64,000 nucleotides of DNA, taken from contig NZ_CP009555.1 of NCBI RefSeq assembly GCF_000959365.1, positions 3,224,001 through 3,288,000 on the forward strand, given 5' to 3'. The position numbers were made by a program, and so were the translations under genes. This document shows, in pieces, positions 16,119-24,867 of this stretch. A model generated the notes under the pieces. The model was not told the origin of the DNA and ran no database searches. It saw nothing but the letters and a program-made list of their open reading frames with translations. The first letter of the stretch is position 1; each line of letters starts with the position of its first letter. The DNA is from Burkholderia oklahomensis C6786. Its GTDB lineage: Bacteria > Pseudomonadota > Gammaproteobacteria > Burkholderiales > Burkholderiaceae.

Positions 16119-16892
16119 ATGTCCGCGAACGCCCACGAAACCGTGCTGTCCGTTCACCACTGGAACGACACGCTGTTCAGCTTCAAGACGACGCGCGATC
16201 CGGGCCTGCGTTTCAAGACCGGCCAGTTCGTGATGATCGGGCTCGAGATCGACGGCAGGCCGCTGATGCGCGCGTACAGCGTCGTCAGCGCGCACTACGA
16301 CGATCATCTGGAGTTCTACAGCATCAAGGTGCCCGATGGCCCGCTGACGTCGCGCCTGCAACATCTTCGAATCGGCGACAAGCTGCTCGTCGGGCGCAAG
16401 CCCACCGGCTCGCTGATCATCGACAATCTGCGGCCGGGCAAGCATCTCTATCTGCTGTCGACGGGCACGGGCCTCGCGCCTTTCATCAGCGTGATCCGCG
16501 ACCCCGACTACTACGACGCGTTCGACAAGATCGTCCTGGTGCACGGCGTGCGCTGGAAGAGCGAGTTGGGCTATTTCGACCACATCACCGCGGAGTTGCC
16601 CGAAAACGAGTACTTCGGCGATCTCGTGCGAGGCAAGCTGATCTATTACCCGACCGTGACCCGCGAAGCGTTCGAGCGCCGGGGGCGTCTGACCGAGCTG
16701 ATCGACTCGGGCAGTCTGTTCGACGACACCGGTCTGCCGCCGCTCGATCCCGAGGTCGATCGCGTGATGATCTGCGGCAGCCCGAGCATGCTCGCCGATC
16801 TGGTCGAGATGCTGGAGCGGCGCGGCTTCGTCGAAGGCACGAGCCAGGCGCCGGGCGATTACGTGATCGAGCGCGCGTTCGTCGAGAAATGA
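16119..16892 (+). CDS. fpr: Ferredoxin--NADP(+) reductase
   Basis: This 257-residue protein exchanges electrons between NADPH and ferredoxin or flavodoxin via FAD. RAYSVVS (51-57) is the FAD-binding R-x-Y-S motif. STGTGLAPFISVI (about 114-126) is the NADP-binding glycine motif, and VMICGSPSML (about 208-217) the second nucleotide-binding strand. The chain ends DYVIERAFVEK, the short C-terminal tail of the bacterial FprA-type subclass that caps the flavin. TGAGGAAAAG immediately precedes the ATG. Co-orientation with fdxA suggests a functional pair, possibly one transcription unit from the regulated fdxA promoter. Confidence 0.95.
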   Translation: MSANAHETVLSVHHWNDTLFSFKTTRDPGLRFKTGQFVMIGLEIDGRPLMRAYSVVSAHYDDHLEFYSIKVPDGPLTSRLQHLRIGDKLLVGRKPTGSLIIDNLRPGKHLYLLSTGTGLAPFISVIRDPDYYDAFDKIVLVHGVRWKSELGYFDHITAELPENEYFGDLVRGKLIYYPTVTREAFERRGRLTELIDSGSLFDDTGLPPLDPEVDRVMICGSPSMLADLVEMLERRGFVEGTSQAPGDYVIERAFVEK

Positions 16893-17111
16893 CGGCATGC
16901 CCCGGCGCATTGCTTGGGGCGCGACGTTGGCGCACGAGATTTCGCACGCGCATCGGGCAGTGCGGCTCGGGTCGAGCGGCGCGCGCGGTGCCCGGGGCGT
17001 CGTGCGGCACGGCGAAACGGGCGGCTCTCGGGCGGCTCTCGATTCGAGCCGCTTGCGAAGGTCGGCAGCCGCTTCGGCGGTTCGCGTTCGACGCTTCGCG
17101 CGAAGCGATTC

Positions 17112-17293
17112 GGCGTTCGAACGGCGTGTCGGCCGGAGCGCCAATCGTCATGCCGGCAGCGACCGTGAGCGCATCCGCGTCCGTATTTGCGTCCGTATTC
17201 GCGGAATCGCTCTCCCGCGCCACCGCATCTGCGTCGGTGCCGCGCTCGCGGCGCGCGTCGTTGTGTTTCGCGGCCGACGCACAAGCGGTGCAT
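17112..17293 (-). pseudogene. Decayed copy of the TetR gene 5' end
   Basis: Read leftward, this stretch is homologous to the start of the tetR gene at 14647. The translated relic contains KHNDARRER and, further on, DALTVAAGMTIGA, matching KHKEASRAR and DALTAAAGVTTGA of the intact gene. The ATG at 17293 is separated from the KH codons by 25 bases instead of 15, a frameshift. A 12-base unit near 17176-17200 is duplicated, and homology is lost after the helix-turn-helix. Homology also continues upstream through the operator. No functional protein is expected. Confidence 0.75.
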
Positions 17294-17342
17294 TCGCCGT
17301 GTTTGGAGCCTCTGTTCGATTGACTTCGATCAATGCATGAAA

Positions 17343-17369
17343 TAACGTTCGTTACAGTAACGATCGTTA
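17343..17369. promoter_or_regulatory. Tandem TetR-type operators upstream of molybdopterin oxidoreductase
   Basis: TAACGTTCGTTA (17343-17354) and TAACGATCGTTA (17358-17369) repeat the dyad pair of the tetR promoter with identical 15-base phasing. They lie 56-82 bases before the preferred start of the oxidoreductase gene. This links that gene to the TetR regulator encoded at 14084-14647. Confidence 0.7.
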
Positions 17370-17424
17370 TTTCATATTCACTTTTCCCCGATCCCGGCTC
17401 ATGCGCCGGCAGATGGAGCGTGCG

Positions 17425-19734
17425 ATGGCAGTCGAAAAAACCGCCTGTATTTTGTGTTCGCGCAATTGCGGCCTTGTCGTCGACGTCGTGGACGGCAAGT
17501 TCGCGAAAATCCGCGGCGACGACGATCATCCGGTTTCGAAAGGCTATCTGTGCCAGAAGGCCGCGCGCCTCGCGTACTACCAGCATCACGACGATCGCCT
17601 GACGCATCCGCTGCGCCGCGAGCCCGACGGCAGCTTCGTGCGCGTCACGTGGGACGAGGCGCTCGACGATATCGCGCAGCGTCTCGTCGCGCTGCGCGAG
17701 CGGCACGGCGGCGATGCATTCGCGTTCGTCGGCGGCGGCGGGCAGGGCAATCACGTCGGCGGCGCATACAGCCGGCAGTTGCTCGCGGCGATGCGAAGCC
17801 GCTATGCATACAACGCGCTCGGCCAGGAGAAGACGGGCGATTTCTGGCTCAACGGCCGGTTGTTCGGTCGTCAGGATTGCCACACGACCGAGGACATCGA
17901 GCACGCGGACTACGTGCTCATCATCGGCGCGAATCCGTATCAGGCGCACGGCATCCCGAACGCGCGCGACACGCTGCGCGATCTGAAGAAGGATCCGATG
18001 CGCACGCTCGTCGTCGTCGATCCGCGCCGCTCGGAGACGGCGAAGATCGCTGATCTGCATCTGCAGGTGCGGCCCGGCGCGGATGCGTATCTGATGAGCG
18101 CGATGCTCGCGATCATCCTGCGCGACGGGCTGATCGACCGCGAGTTCATCGCGCGGCGCTGCGCGGGTTTCGAGTTCGTCGAGCGCGCGCTGCGCGCTGT
18201 GCCGATCGCCGAATACGCACGCCGCGCGGACGTGCCGCTCGACGACATCGAGCGTGTCGCGCGCGGATTTGCGACTGCGCGCGCCGCATGCCTGCGCATC
18301 GATCTCGGCATCCAGCACACGCTGCACACGACGCTCAACGGCTATCTCGAGAAACTGCTGTTTCTGCTGACCGGCAACTTCGGCAAGCGCGGCGGCAACA
18401 ACCTGCATTCGTTCCTGCTGCCCGTCATCGGTCATACGGACGAGCGCGCGACCAGGAACGGCAAGCCGCTCAAGCGGACCGCGCATCACCGGATGTTTCC
18501 GATCGCGGGCATTTATCCGCCGAACATCCTGCCCGACGAGATCGAGCTCGCGGGCGAGAAGCGCGTGCGCGCGGCGTTCGTCGACAGCGCGAACCCGGTC
18601 GTCACGTATGCCGATTCGAACGCGTACGAGCGCGCGTTCGGCAAGCTGGATCTGCTCGTCGTGATCGACGTCGCGATGACCGAGACCGCGCGTCTCGCGC
18701 ATTACGTGCTGCCCGCCGCGTCGCAGTTCGAGAAATGGGAGGCGACGGGCTTCAACCTCGAGTTTCCCGCGAACGCGTTCCATCTGCGCCATCCGCTGCT
18801 GCCGCCGCTCGGCGAATCGCTGCCCGAGCCGGAGATCTACACGCGGCTGCTCGAGAAGATGGGCGAGCTGCCGCGCCGCTTTCCCATCCTCGAGCGCGTC
18901 GCGCGGCTCGAGCCGCGCGCGTCGAAGCATCTGGCCTACATGGGCGCGCTCGGGATCGTGCTTGCGGCGAACAAGAAGTGGCAGCGTCACGCGGCGTCGA
19001 TCGTCTATCGAACACTCGGCCGCGCGCTGCCGAACGACGCGGCGGCGACCGCGCCGCTGCTGCCGCTCGCGATGCTGTATGCGCAACAGCACCATGCGGC
19101 CATGCGCCGCGCGGGATTTCGCGGCAATCGCGCGACACTCGGCACCGCGCTCTTTCGCGCGATTCTCGAGCGGCGCTCGGGGACGTTGATCAGCGTTCAC
19201 GAATTCGACGAAATGTGGCGCTTCATCCGCCATCCGGACGGCCGTGTGCATCTGCACATTCCCGAGATGATCGACGAGTTGCGCGCGCTCGAGACGGAGA
19301 CGCCGCCCGGCGCCGACTATCCGTTCGTGCTGATGGCGGGCGAGCGGCGCTCGTACAACGCGAACCAGATCTATCGCGATCCGACGTGGCGCAAGGTCGA
19401 TCCGCACGGCTCGCTGCGGATTCATCCCGACGATGCGGCGGCGCTCGGCGTCGCGGACGGCGGCAAGCTCGTATGCGCGTCCGCGACGGGCAGCATCGAA
19501 GTCGTCGTCGAGGTCGACGACAGCGTGCGGCGCGGGATGGTCACGCTGCCGCACGGCTACGGCATGCGCTACAAGGGCGGGCCGCCGATCGGGCCCGAGC
19601 TCAATCGTCTGACGTCGGGCGCGCATTGCGATCCGCTGTCGCGCACGCCTTATCACAAGTACGTGCCCGTGCATTTGCGCGTCGTCGATACGCCGGTTGC
19701 CGCGCCGGCGACCGCCGAGGCCGAGCCGGCCTGA
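17425..19734 (+). CDS. Molybdopterin-dependent oxidoreductase (formate dehydrogenase/BisC superfamily)
   Basis: This protein of about 769 residues has an N-terminal [4Fe-4S] motif: Cys 8, 11, 15 and 43 (ACILCSRNCG ... GYLCQKA). The molybdopterin domain follows (IIGANPYQAHGIPN, VVVDPRRSETAKIAD), and the C-terminal dinucleotide-binding domain contains LMAGERRSYNANQIYRDP near 630. It is cytosolic: no Tat signal is present. No Cys or Sec is evident at the usual metal-ligand site, so it is probably not a canonical formate dehydrogenase, and the substrate is unknown. Met codons at 17401 and 17413 are in frame; 17425 was chosen for its upstream GGAG. Tandem TetR operators lie upstream. Ferredoxin and its reductase nearby could serve as electron partners. 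Confidence 0.88.
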   Translation: MAVEKTACILCSRNCGLVVDVVDGKFAKIRGDDDHPVSKGYLCQKAARLAYYQHHDDRLTHPLRREPDGSFVRVTWDEALDDIAQRLVALRERHGGDAFAFVGGGGQGNHVGGAYSRQLLAAMRSRYAYNALGQEKTGDFWLNGRLFGRQDCHTTEDIEHADYVLIIGANPYQAHGIPNARDTLRDLKKDPMRTLVVVDPRRSETAKIADLHLQVRPGADAYLMSAMLAIILRDGLIDREFIARRCAGFEFVERALRAVPIAEYARRADVPLDDIERVARGFATARAACLRIDLGIQHTLHTTLNGYLEKLLFLLTGNFGKRGGNNLHSFLLPVIGHTDERATRNGKPLKRTAHHRMFPIAGIYPPNILPDEIELAGEKRVRAAFVDSANPVVTYADSNAYERAFGKLDLLVVIDVAMTETARLAHYVLPAASQFEKWEATGFNLEFPANAFHLRHPLLPPLGESLPEPEIYTRLLEKMGELPRRFPILERVARLEPRASKHLAYMGALGIVLAANKKWQRHAASIVYRTLGRALPNDAAATAPLLPLAMLYAQQHHAAMRRAGFRGNRATLGTALFRAILERRSGTLISVHEFDEMWRFIRHPDGRVHLHIPEMIDELRALETETPPGADYPFVLMAGERRSYNANQIYRDPTWRKVDPHGSLRIHPDDAAALGVADGGKLVCASATGSIEVVVEVDDSVRRGMVTLPHGYGMRYKGGPPIGPELNRLTSGAHCDPLSRTPYHKYVPVHLRVVDTPVAAPATAEAEPA

Positions 19735-20285
19735 TTGCGTGCGCCGCGCCGCGCGCGGCGGTCTGCTTGCGGCGGATGTCGGGGTGGGGCGCGGCTGTCC
19801 GCGCGTCGAAGCGCGCGGCGCGACCCGCGCGGTGACGGCAAGCGCGGCGGTGGCGCACGCGTCACGCATTCACCACGCCGCCCGGCGTTCGGCGCGCCGC
19901 CGCGTTCGCTTCCAATTTCCCCGCTCGGCCCGCCGGTTCGTTCGCGCATGCCGGCCGGGCGGGCTGGCAAGACGTTCGTCGATTCGCCGCGGCCGTTGCG
20001 CCGGCGGGCGGGCCACGCTGCCGCCCCGTTGCCGTTTGGTTCTCGATCTTTCCCTTCCGTCTCGTCAGTCCTTTCGCCGCGCCGCCTTTGCCGCCGCCGC
20101 GTCGCAGCGTTTCAGCAGCGTGGCCGACGGGCCGGCCGCCTGGCCGTTGCGGGCCCGAATGTAACCAAAAGTTAGCCCGCCGATGCGGCTGCGATGCAGC
20201 GCATCAGTTCTTACAAACTTGAAATATGCGGCGCCGACGGTTCCCGCTATAGTCGAACCCAACGAATCAACCAGTAGGGGAGTCC
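19735..20285. other. Intergenic region after molybdopterin oxidoreductase
   Basis: About 550 bases with no recognisable gene on either strand. The final 130 bases become less GC-rich and probably hold the promoter of the small secreted protein. No clear terminator hairpin was found. Confidence 0.5.
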
Positions 20286-20636
20286 ATGAAAACCTTGCGT
20301 ACTGCCTCGCTCGCGGCCGGCCTCGCCGCGTTGCTCGCATCCGGCGCTGCGTTGGCAGGCGTCAGCGTCGGCATCAACGTGGGCGTGCCCGCGCCCGTCT
20401 ATGTCGCTCCGGCGCCCGTCTACGCGCCGCCGCCGCCCGTCGTGTACCAGCCGGCGCCCGTCTATATGCCGGGGCCCGTCTATGCGCCCGCGCCGTCGAT
20501 CGTGATCGGCTGGCATGGCGACCGTTACTGGGACGGCCGCCGCTATTGGGGACGTGACGAATGGTATCGCCATCGCGGCCGGGATTGGGACCGCGGCCAC
20601 TGGGACAACGGCCGCCACAACGGCTGGCGTCACTGA
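20286..20636 (+). CDS. Small exported protein with proline-valine-tyrosine repeats
   Basis: This 116-residue protein has a clear Sec signal peptide of about 24 residues (MKTLRTASLAAGLAALLASG, cleavage after AALA). The mature part starts with GVSVGINVG and then six or so PAPVY-like repeats (PAPVYVA, PAPVYAP, PAPVYMP, PGPVYAP). The tail is rich in Trp, Tyr, Arg, His and Asp with YWDGRRYWG. Such Pro-rich then WR/WD-rich small periplasmic or outer-membrane-associated proteins are frequent in Burkholderia and have no settled function. AGGGGAG lies 5 bases before the ATG. It is monocistronic and followed by a terminator. Confidence 0.8.
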   Translation: MKTLRTASLAAGLAALLASGAALAGVSVGINVGVPAPVYVAPAPVYAPPPPVVYQPAPVYMPGPVYAPAPSIVIGWHGDRYWDGRRYWGRDEWYRHRGRDWDRGHWDNGRHNGWRH

Positions 20637-20725
20637 TTCCATCCGGCTGCGCGGCCGTCCGTGCGCCGGCGGGCGGCGCGCCGCGCGTTGCATGGCCGCG
20701 CCGCCGATCGGCTCCACGGCCCCAT

Positions 20726-20753
20726 GAAAAAACCGCCCGGGGAACGGGCGGTT
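20726..20753 (-). terminator. Rho-independent terminator for fabI
   Basis: Stem AACCGCCCG/CGGGCGGTT with a 5-base loop; the A-run at 20726-20732 on the plus strand is the T-run when read leftward. It forms the leftward half of a convergent terminator pair. Confidence 0.75.
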
Positions 20754-20764
20754 CGAGCATCCGG

Positions 20765-20803
20765 CGAACCCCGCGCTTTCGCGAGCGCGGGGTTCGTTTT
20801 TTT
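20765..20803 (+). terminator. Rho-independent terminator (rightward)
   Basis: A 13-base-pair stem CGAACCCCGCGCT/AGCGCGGGGTTCG is followed by seven T. It ends transcription coming from the small exported protein gene. Confidence 0.85.
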
Positions 20804-20861
20804 CGGCGCCGGGCGAGGCCGCGTCAAAGTGCGAGGGCCAAGCCCCGCCGCGGCGTCGCGC

Positions 20862-21653
20862 TTACTCTTCGAGGCCGGCCATCCCGCCGACGACCGCGTT
20901 GAAGCCCGAGTCGACGTGCATCACCTCGGCCGTGACCCCGCTCGCGAGATCCGACAGCAGGAAGGCGCCCGCGTTGCCGACCTGCTCGATCGTCACGTTG
21001 CGCTTGAGCGGCGAGTTGCTTTCGACGAAATCGAGAATCTTGCCGAAGCTCTTGATGCCGCTTGCCGCGAGCGTCTTGATCGGGCCGGCCGAGATCGCGT
21101 TCACGCGCACGCCCTTCGCGCCGAGCGACACCGCGAGATAACGGACGCTCGCTTCGAGCGCCGCCTTCGCGAGACCCATCGTGTTGTAGTTCGGAATCGC
21201 CCGTTCCGCGCCGAGATAGGACAGCGTGAGGAGCGACGCGTCGCTCGACAGCATCGGCAGCGCGGCCTTCGCGAGCGCCGGGAAGCTGTATGCGGAGATG
21301 TCGTGAGCGATGCGGAAGTTCTCGCGCGTGAGGCCGTCGAGGAAGTCGCCCGCGATCGCCTCGCGCGGCGCGAAGCCGATCGAGTGGACGAGGCCGTCGA
21401 GCGTGTCCCAGCGCTCTTTGAGCGACGTGAAGAGGGCATCGATCTGCGCATCGTCGGCGACGTCGCACGGGAACACGAGATCGCTGCCGAACTCGGCCGC
21501 GAACTCGGTGATGCGATCCTTGAAGCGATCGCCGACGTAGGTGAACGCCAGCTCGGCGCCTTCGCGCTTGCACGCCTTGGCGATGCCGTAAGCGATCGAG
21601 CGGTTCGACAAGAGGCCCGTCAGCAGAATACGTTTACCGTCGAGAAAGCCCAT
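20862..21653 (-). CDS. fabI: Enoyl-[acyl-carrier-protein] reductase (NADH), FabI type
   Basis: This 263-residue short-chain dehydrogenase family enzyme performs the last reduction in each fatty-acid elongation round. [13 protein letters not shown] (13-25) is the FabI-type cofactor motif. The catalytic Tyr-x6-Lys is seen in YNTMGLAK, near residue 156, and [12 protein letters not shown] is the flexible substrate-binding loop that triclosan orders. The length matches E. coli FabI (262). The start at 21653 has AGGAG 8 bases upstream; the longer frame to 21740 is not needed. It stands alone, reading away from the peptide transporter operon, and ends at a strong convergent terminator pair. Confidence 0.97.
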   Translation of the reverse strand: MGFLDGKRILLTGLLSNRSIAYGIAKACKREGAELAFTYVGDRFKDRITEFAAEFGSDLVFPCDVADDAQIDALFTSLKERWDTLDGLVHSIGFAPREAIAGDFLDGLTRENFRIAHDISAYSFPALAKAALPMLSSDASLLTLSYLGAERAIPNYNTMGLAKAALEASVRYLAVSLGAKGVRVNAISAGPIKTLAASGIKSFGKILDFVESNSPLKRNVTIEQVGNAGAFLLSDLASGVTAEVMHVDSGFNAVVGGMAGLEE

Positions 21654-21772
21654 GAATTCTCCTATGTGAGGCGCGCGCGCCCGCGCGTCGGCGGGCGGCG
21701 GCTGGCTGTAATCGGTTGCGAGTGGGTAGAATTCTCTCACATCGCCATCCTCGAACGACTGCCAAGGCCTCT

Positions 21773-23728
21773 ATGACGATCGGTTCGCCCCGGGCCCGCC
21801 GGCCGCGACCGCCGCGACGCGCGGCGACACCAGAACAGACCGCGCGATCCGCCGCGCCGCAACGGGCGGCCGCCGCGCGCGCCGCGCTCGTGCGCCTCGC
21901 GTGGCGGACGGCGGCGGGCCTCGCGCTCGCGCTCGCCGCGACGCAGGCGGCCCACGCGGTCTACGCGATCGCCCAATACGGCGAACCGAAGTATCCGCCC
22001 GGCTTCAGGCATTTCGACTACGTGAACCCGGACGCGCCGAAAGGCGGCACGCTCGTGCTCGCGAATCCGAACCGGCTCACGACGTTCGACAAGTTCAATC
22101 CGTTCACGATGCGCGGCAACGCGGCGCCCGGGCTCGACTCGCTGTTCGAGAGCCTGACGACGGGCAGCGCCGACGAGCCCGCATCGGCCTACGGCCTCCT
22201 CGCGGACGACATCGCCATCGCGCCGGACGGGTTGTCGGTCACGTTCCATCTGAATCCGCGCGCGCGCTTCTCGAACGGCGATCCCGTCACCGCAGCGGAC
22301 GTCAAGCACTCGTTCGACACGCTGAAGAGCCCGCAGGCGGCGCCGCAATACCCGGCGTACTACGCGGACATCACGCGTGCGGTGATCGTCGATCCGGCGA
22401 CCGTGCGCTTCGAATTCCGCCGCAAGAACCGCGAGCTGCCGCTGATCGCGGGCGGCATTCCGGTGTTCTCGCGCAAATGGGGCGTGCGGCCGGACGGCTC
22501 GCGCATTCCGTTCGACCAGCTCGCGTTCGAGCCGCCGATCGGCAGCGGCCCGTACCTGATCGAGCATTACGACGCCGGCCGCACGATCACGTACCGGCGC
22601 GATCCCGCATACTGGGGCGCCGCGCTGCCGGTGCGGATCGGCACGAACAACTTCGAGCGCATCGTCTACAAGCTGTACGGCGACGGCGTCGCGCGGCTCG
22701 AGGCGTTCAAGGCGGGCGAGTACGACGTGCTCGTCGAGTACATCGCGCGCAACTGGGTGCGGCGCGACGTCGGCAAGCGCTTCGACAGCGGCGAGCTCGT
22801 CAAGCGCGAGTTCCGCCAGCACAACGGCGCGGGGATGCAGGGCTTCTTCATGAACCTGCGGCGGCCGCTGTTCCAGGACGTGCGCGTGCGACGCGCGCTC
22901 GATCTCGCGTTCGACTTCGAATGGCTGAACCGGCAGCTCTTCTACGGCGGCTACACGCGCCTGAACAGCTATTTCGCCGACACCGATCTGCAGGCGACCG
23001 GTGTGCCGGGCGCGGGCGAGCTCGCGCTCTTGAACCCGCTGCGCTCGGAGCTGGACCCGGCGGTGTTCGGGCCGATGACCGTGCAGCCGGACACCGATCC
23101 GCCCGGGTCGCTGCGCGCGAACCTGCTGAAGGCGCGCGCGCTGCTGGCGGACGCCGGCTGGATCTACCGCGACGGCGCGCTGCGCAACGCGAAGGGCGAC
23201 CCGTTCACGTTCGAGATCCTCGACGATTCGGGCTCGGCGTTCGACGCGGTCGTGACCGCGTACATCCGCAATCTCGCGAAGCTCGGGATCGTCGCGAAGT
23301 ACCGGACGGCCGATTACGCGCTGCTGCAAAAGCGCCTCGACGCGTTCGACTACGACATGACGACGGTTCGCTACCCGGGCGTCCAGGTGCCGGGCGCCGA
23401 GCAGGTGACGCGCTTTTCGAGCCGCTACGCGGACCAGCAGGGCTCGGACAACCTGACGGGGCTCAAGTCGCCCGCGGTCGACGCGATCCTGAAGGCGCTC
23501 ACGCAGGCCGAGACGCGCGAGGAACTGCTCGATGCGACGCACGCGCTCGACCGCGTGCTGATGCACGGCTACTATGCGGTGCCGCAGTGGTACAGCACGA
23601 CGCACCGGATCGCGTTCAAGCGCACGCTCGCCTATCCGTCGACGCTGCCGCTGTACTATTCGGCGGAAGGCTGGGTCGCGTCGACATGGTGGGCGAAGCC
23701 CGGCCACGGCGCGGCCGCCGAGCCGTGA
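21773..23728 (+). CDS. Peptide ABC transporter substrate-binding protein (YejA-like)
   Basis: This 651-residue family 5 extracellular solute-binding protein has an unusually long, Arg-rich N-terminal region, then a hydrophobic core (AAGLALALAATQAAHA, about 49-64) and probable cleavage before VYAIAQYG. The start of the mature domain, YGEPKYPPGFRHFDYVNPDAPKGG, is characteristic of YejA. FSNGDPVTAADVKHSFDTL is the family motif. It captures oligopeptides in the periplasm. The membrane and ATPase genes follow in order with short gaps, making a complete yejABEF-type importer. In enterobacteria this system imports peptides such as microcin C and gives resistance to antimicrobial peptides. A downstream in-frame start would shorten the leader. 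Confidence 0.93.
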   Translation: MTIGSPRARRPRPPRRAATPEQTARSAAPQRAAAARAALVRLAWRTAAGLALALAATQAAHAVYAIAQYGEPKYPPGFRHFDYVNPDAPKGGTLVLANPNRLTTFDKFNPFTMRGNAAPGLDSLFESLTTGSADEPASAYGLLADDIAIAPDGLSVTFHLNPRARFSNGDPVTAADVKHSFDTLKSPQAAPQYPAYYADITRAVIVDPATVRFEFRRKNRELPLIAGGIPVFSRKWGVRPDGSRIPFDQLAFEPPIGSGPYLIEHYDAGRTITYRRDPAYWGAALPVRIGTNNFERIVYKLYGDGVARLEAFKAGEYDVLVEYIARNWVRRDVGKRFDSGELVKREFRQHNGAGMQGFFMNLRRPLFQDVRVRRALDLAFDFEWLNRQLFYGGYTRLNSYFADTDLQATGVPGAGELALLNPLRSELDPAVFGPMTVQPDTDPPGSLRANLLKARALLADAGWIYRDGALRNAKGDPFTFEILDDSGSAFDAVVTAYIRNLAKLGIVAKYRTADYALLQKRLDAFDYDMTTVRYPGVQVPGAEQVTRFSSRYADQQGSDNLTGLKSPAVDAILKALTQAETREELLDATHALDRVLMHGYYAVPQWYSTTHRIAFKRTLAYPSTLPLYYSAEGWVASTWWAKPGHGAAAEP

Positions 23729-23825
23729 CGGCCGCCGCGCGCGCTGCTTGCCGCGCCGGCCAGGCGGCCGCCGCGCCCGACGCCCGCCGATTGACGAAAC
23801 CGTTCGAACACGCCCGGATGCGCCT

Positions 23826-24866
23826 ATGTGGAGCTACATCCTCAAACGTCTGCTGCTGATGATCCCGACGCTCGTCGGCGTGCTGACCATCACGTTCGCC
23901 GTGATCCAGTTCGTGCCGGGCGGCCCGGTCGAGCAGGCGGTGCAGGAGCTGCGCAAGGGCGCCGAGCGGGGCAGCACGCCGTTCGGGATGCGCTCGTACA
24001 CGGGCGTCGACGCGCAGCAGCTCGCGCAGCTGAAGGCGCTGTACGGCTTCGACAAGCCGCCCGTCGAACGCTATTGGCTGATGCTCAAGCGCTTCGCGCG
24101 CTTCGATCTCGGCGACAGCTACTTCCATCACCAGAGCGTGTGGTCGCTCGTCGTGTCGAAGCTGCCCGTGTCGATCAGCATCGGCGTGTGGACCTTCCTG
24201 CTCACGTATCTGATCTCGGTGCCGCTCGGTATCGCGAAGGCGGTGCGCAACGGCTCGCCGTTCGATTTCGCGACGAGCCTCGTCGTCCTCGTCGGCTACG
24301 CGATTCCGGGCTTCGTGCTCGGCGTGCTGCTGCTCGTGCTGTTCGGCGGCGGCTCGTTCTGGCAGATCTTCCCGCTGCGCGGCCTCACGTCCGACAATTT
24401 CGCGCAGCTCTCCGTCGCCGGCAAGATCGCCGATTACCTGTGGCACATCGCGCTGCCGATCATCGCGTCGGTCGTCGGCAGCTTCGCGGTGATCACGATG
24501 CTGACGAAGAACGCGTTCCTCGACGAGATCCGCAAGCAATACGTGCTGACCGCGCGCGCGAAGGGGCTGTCCGAGCGCAGCGTGCTGTGGAAGCACGTGT
24601 TCCGCAATGCGCTCCTGCCGCTCGTCGTCGGCTTTCCGGCCGCGTTCATCGGCGCGTTCTTCACGGGCAGCCTGCTGATCGAGACGCTGTTCTCGCTCGA
24701 CGGGCTCGGCCTGCTGTCGTACGAATCGGTGATCCGGCGCGACTACCCGGTCGTGCTCGGCACGCTGTACATCTTCACGCTGATCGGGCTCGCGACGAAG
24801 CTCGTGTCCGATCTGTGCTACGTGTGGGTCGACCCGCGCGTTCAATTCGAGCAACTGGAGCGCTGA
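23826..24866 (+). CDS. Peptide ABC transporter permease (YejB-like)
   Basis: This 346-residue inner-membrane permease begins MWSYILKRLLLMIPTLVGVLTITFAVIQFVPGGP, the typical DppB/OppB N-terminal segment. The conserved EAA-type cytoplasmic loop (KQYVLTARAKGLSERSVLWKHVFRNALLP) sits around 238-266, and about six transmembrane helices are visible. It forms half of the translocation channel with the next gene. The insertion between the first helix and the DLGDSYFHHQSVW segment is longer than in DppB and typical of YejB. The gap after the binding-protein gene is 97 bases and before the next gene only 1 base. Confidence 0.94.
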   Translation: MWSYILKRLLLMIPTLVGVLTITFAVIQFVPGGPVEQAVQELRKGAERGSTPFGMRSYTGVDAQQLAQLKALYGFDKPPVERYWLMLKRFARFDLGDSYFHHQSVWSLVVSKLPVSISIGVWTFLLTYLISVPLGIAKAVRNGSPFDFATSLVVLVGYAIPGFVLGVLLLVLFGGGSFWQIFPLRGLTSDNFAQLSVAGKIADYLWHIALPIIASVVGSFAVITMLTKNAFLDEIRKQYVLTARAKGLSERSVLWKHVFRNALLPLVVGFPAAFIGAFFTGSLLIETLFSLDGLGLLSYESVIRRDYPVVLGTLYIFTLIGLATKLVSDLCYVWVDPRVQFEQLER

Positions 24867-24867
24867 C

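Noticed and set aside
17425..19734. Selenocysteine formate dehydrogenase
   Set aside because: No in-frame TGA interrupts the gene and no Cys is evident at the usual metal-ligand position.
16585..19869. 1094-codon open frame on the minus strand
   Set aside because: It is antisense to an intact molybdopterin oxidoreductase and fpr, and its composition is Arg/Ala/His-rich as expected for a GC-rich shadow frame. Only the short tetR-like relic within it has meaning.
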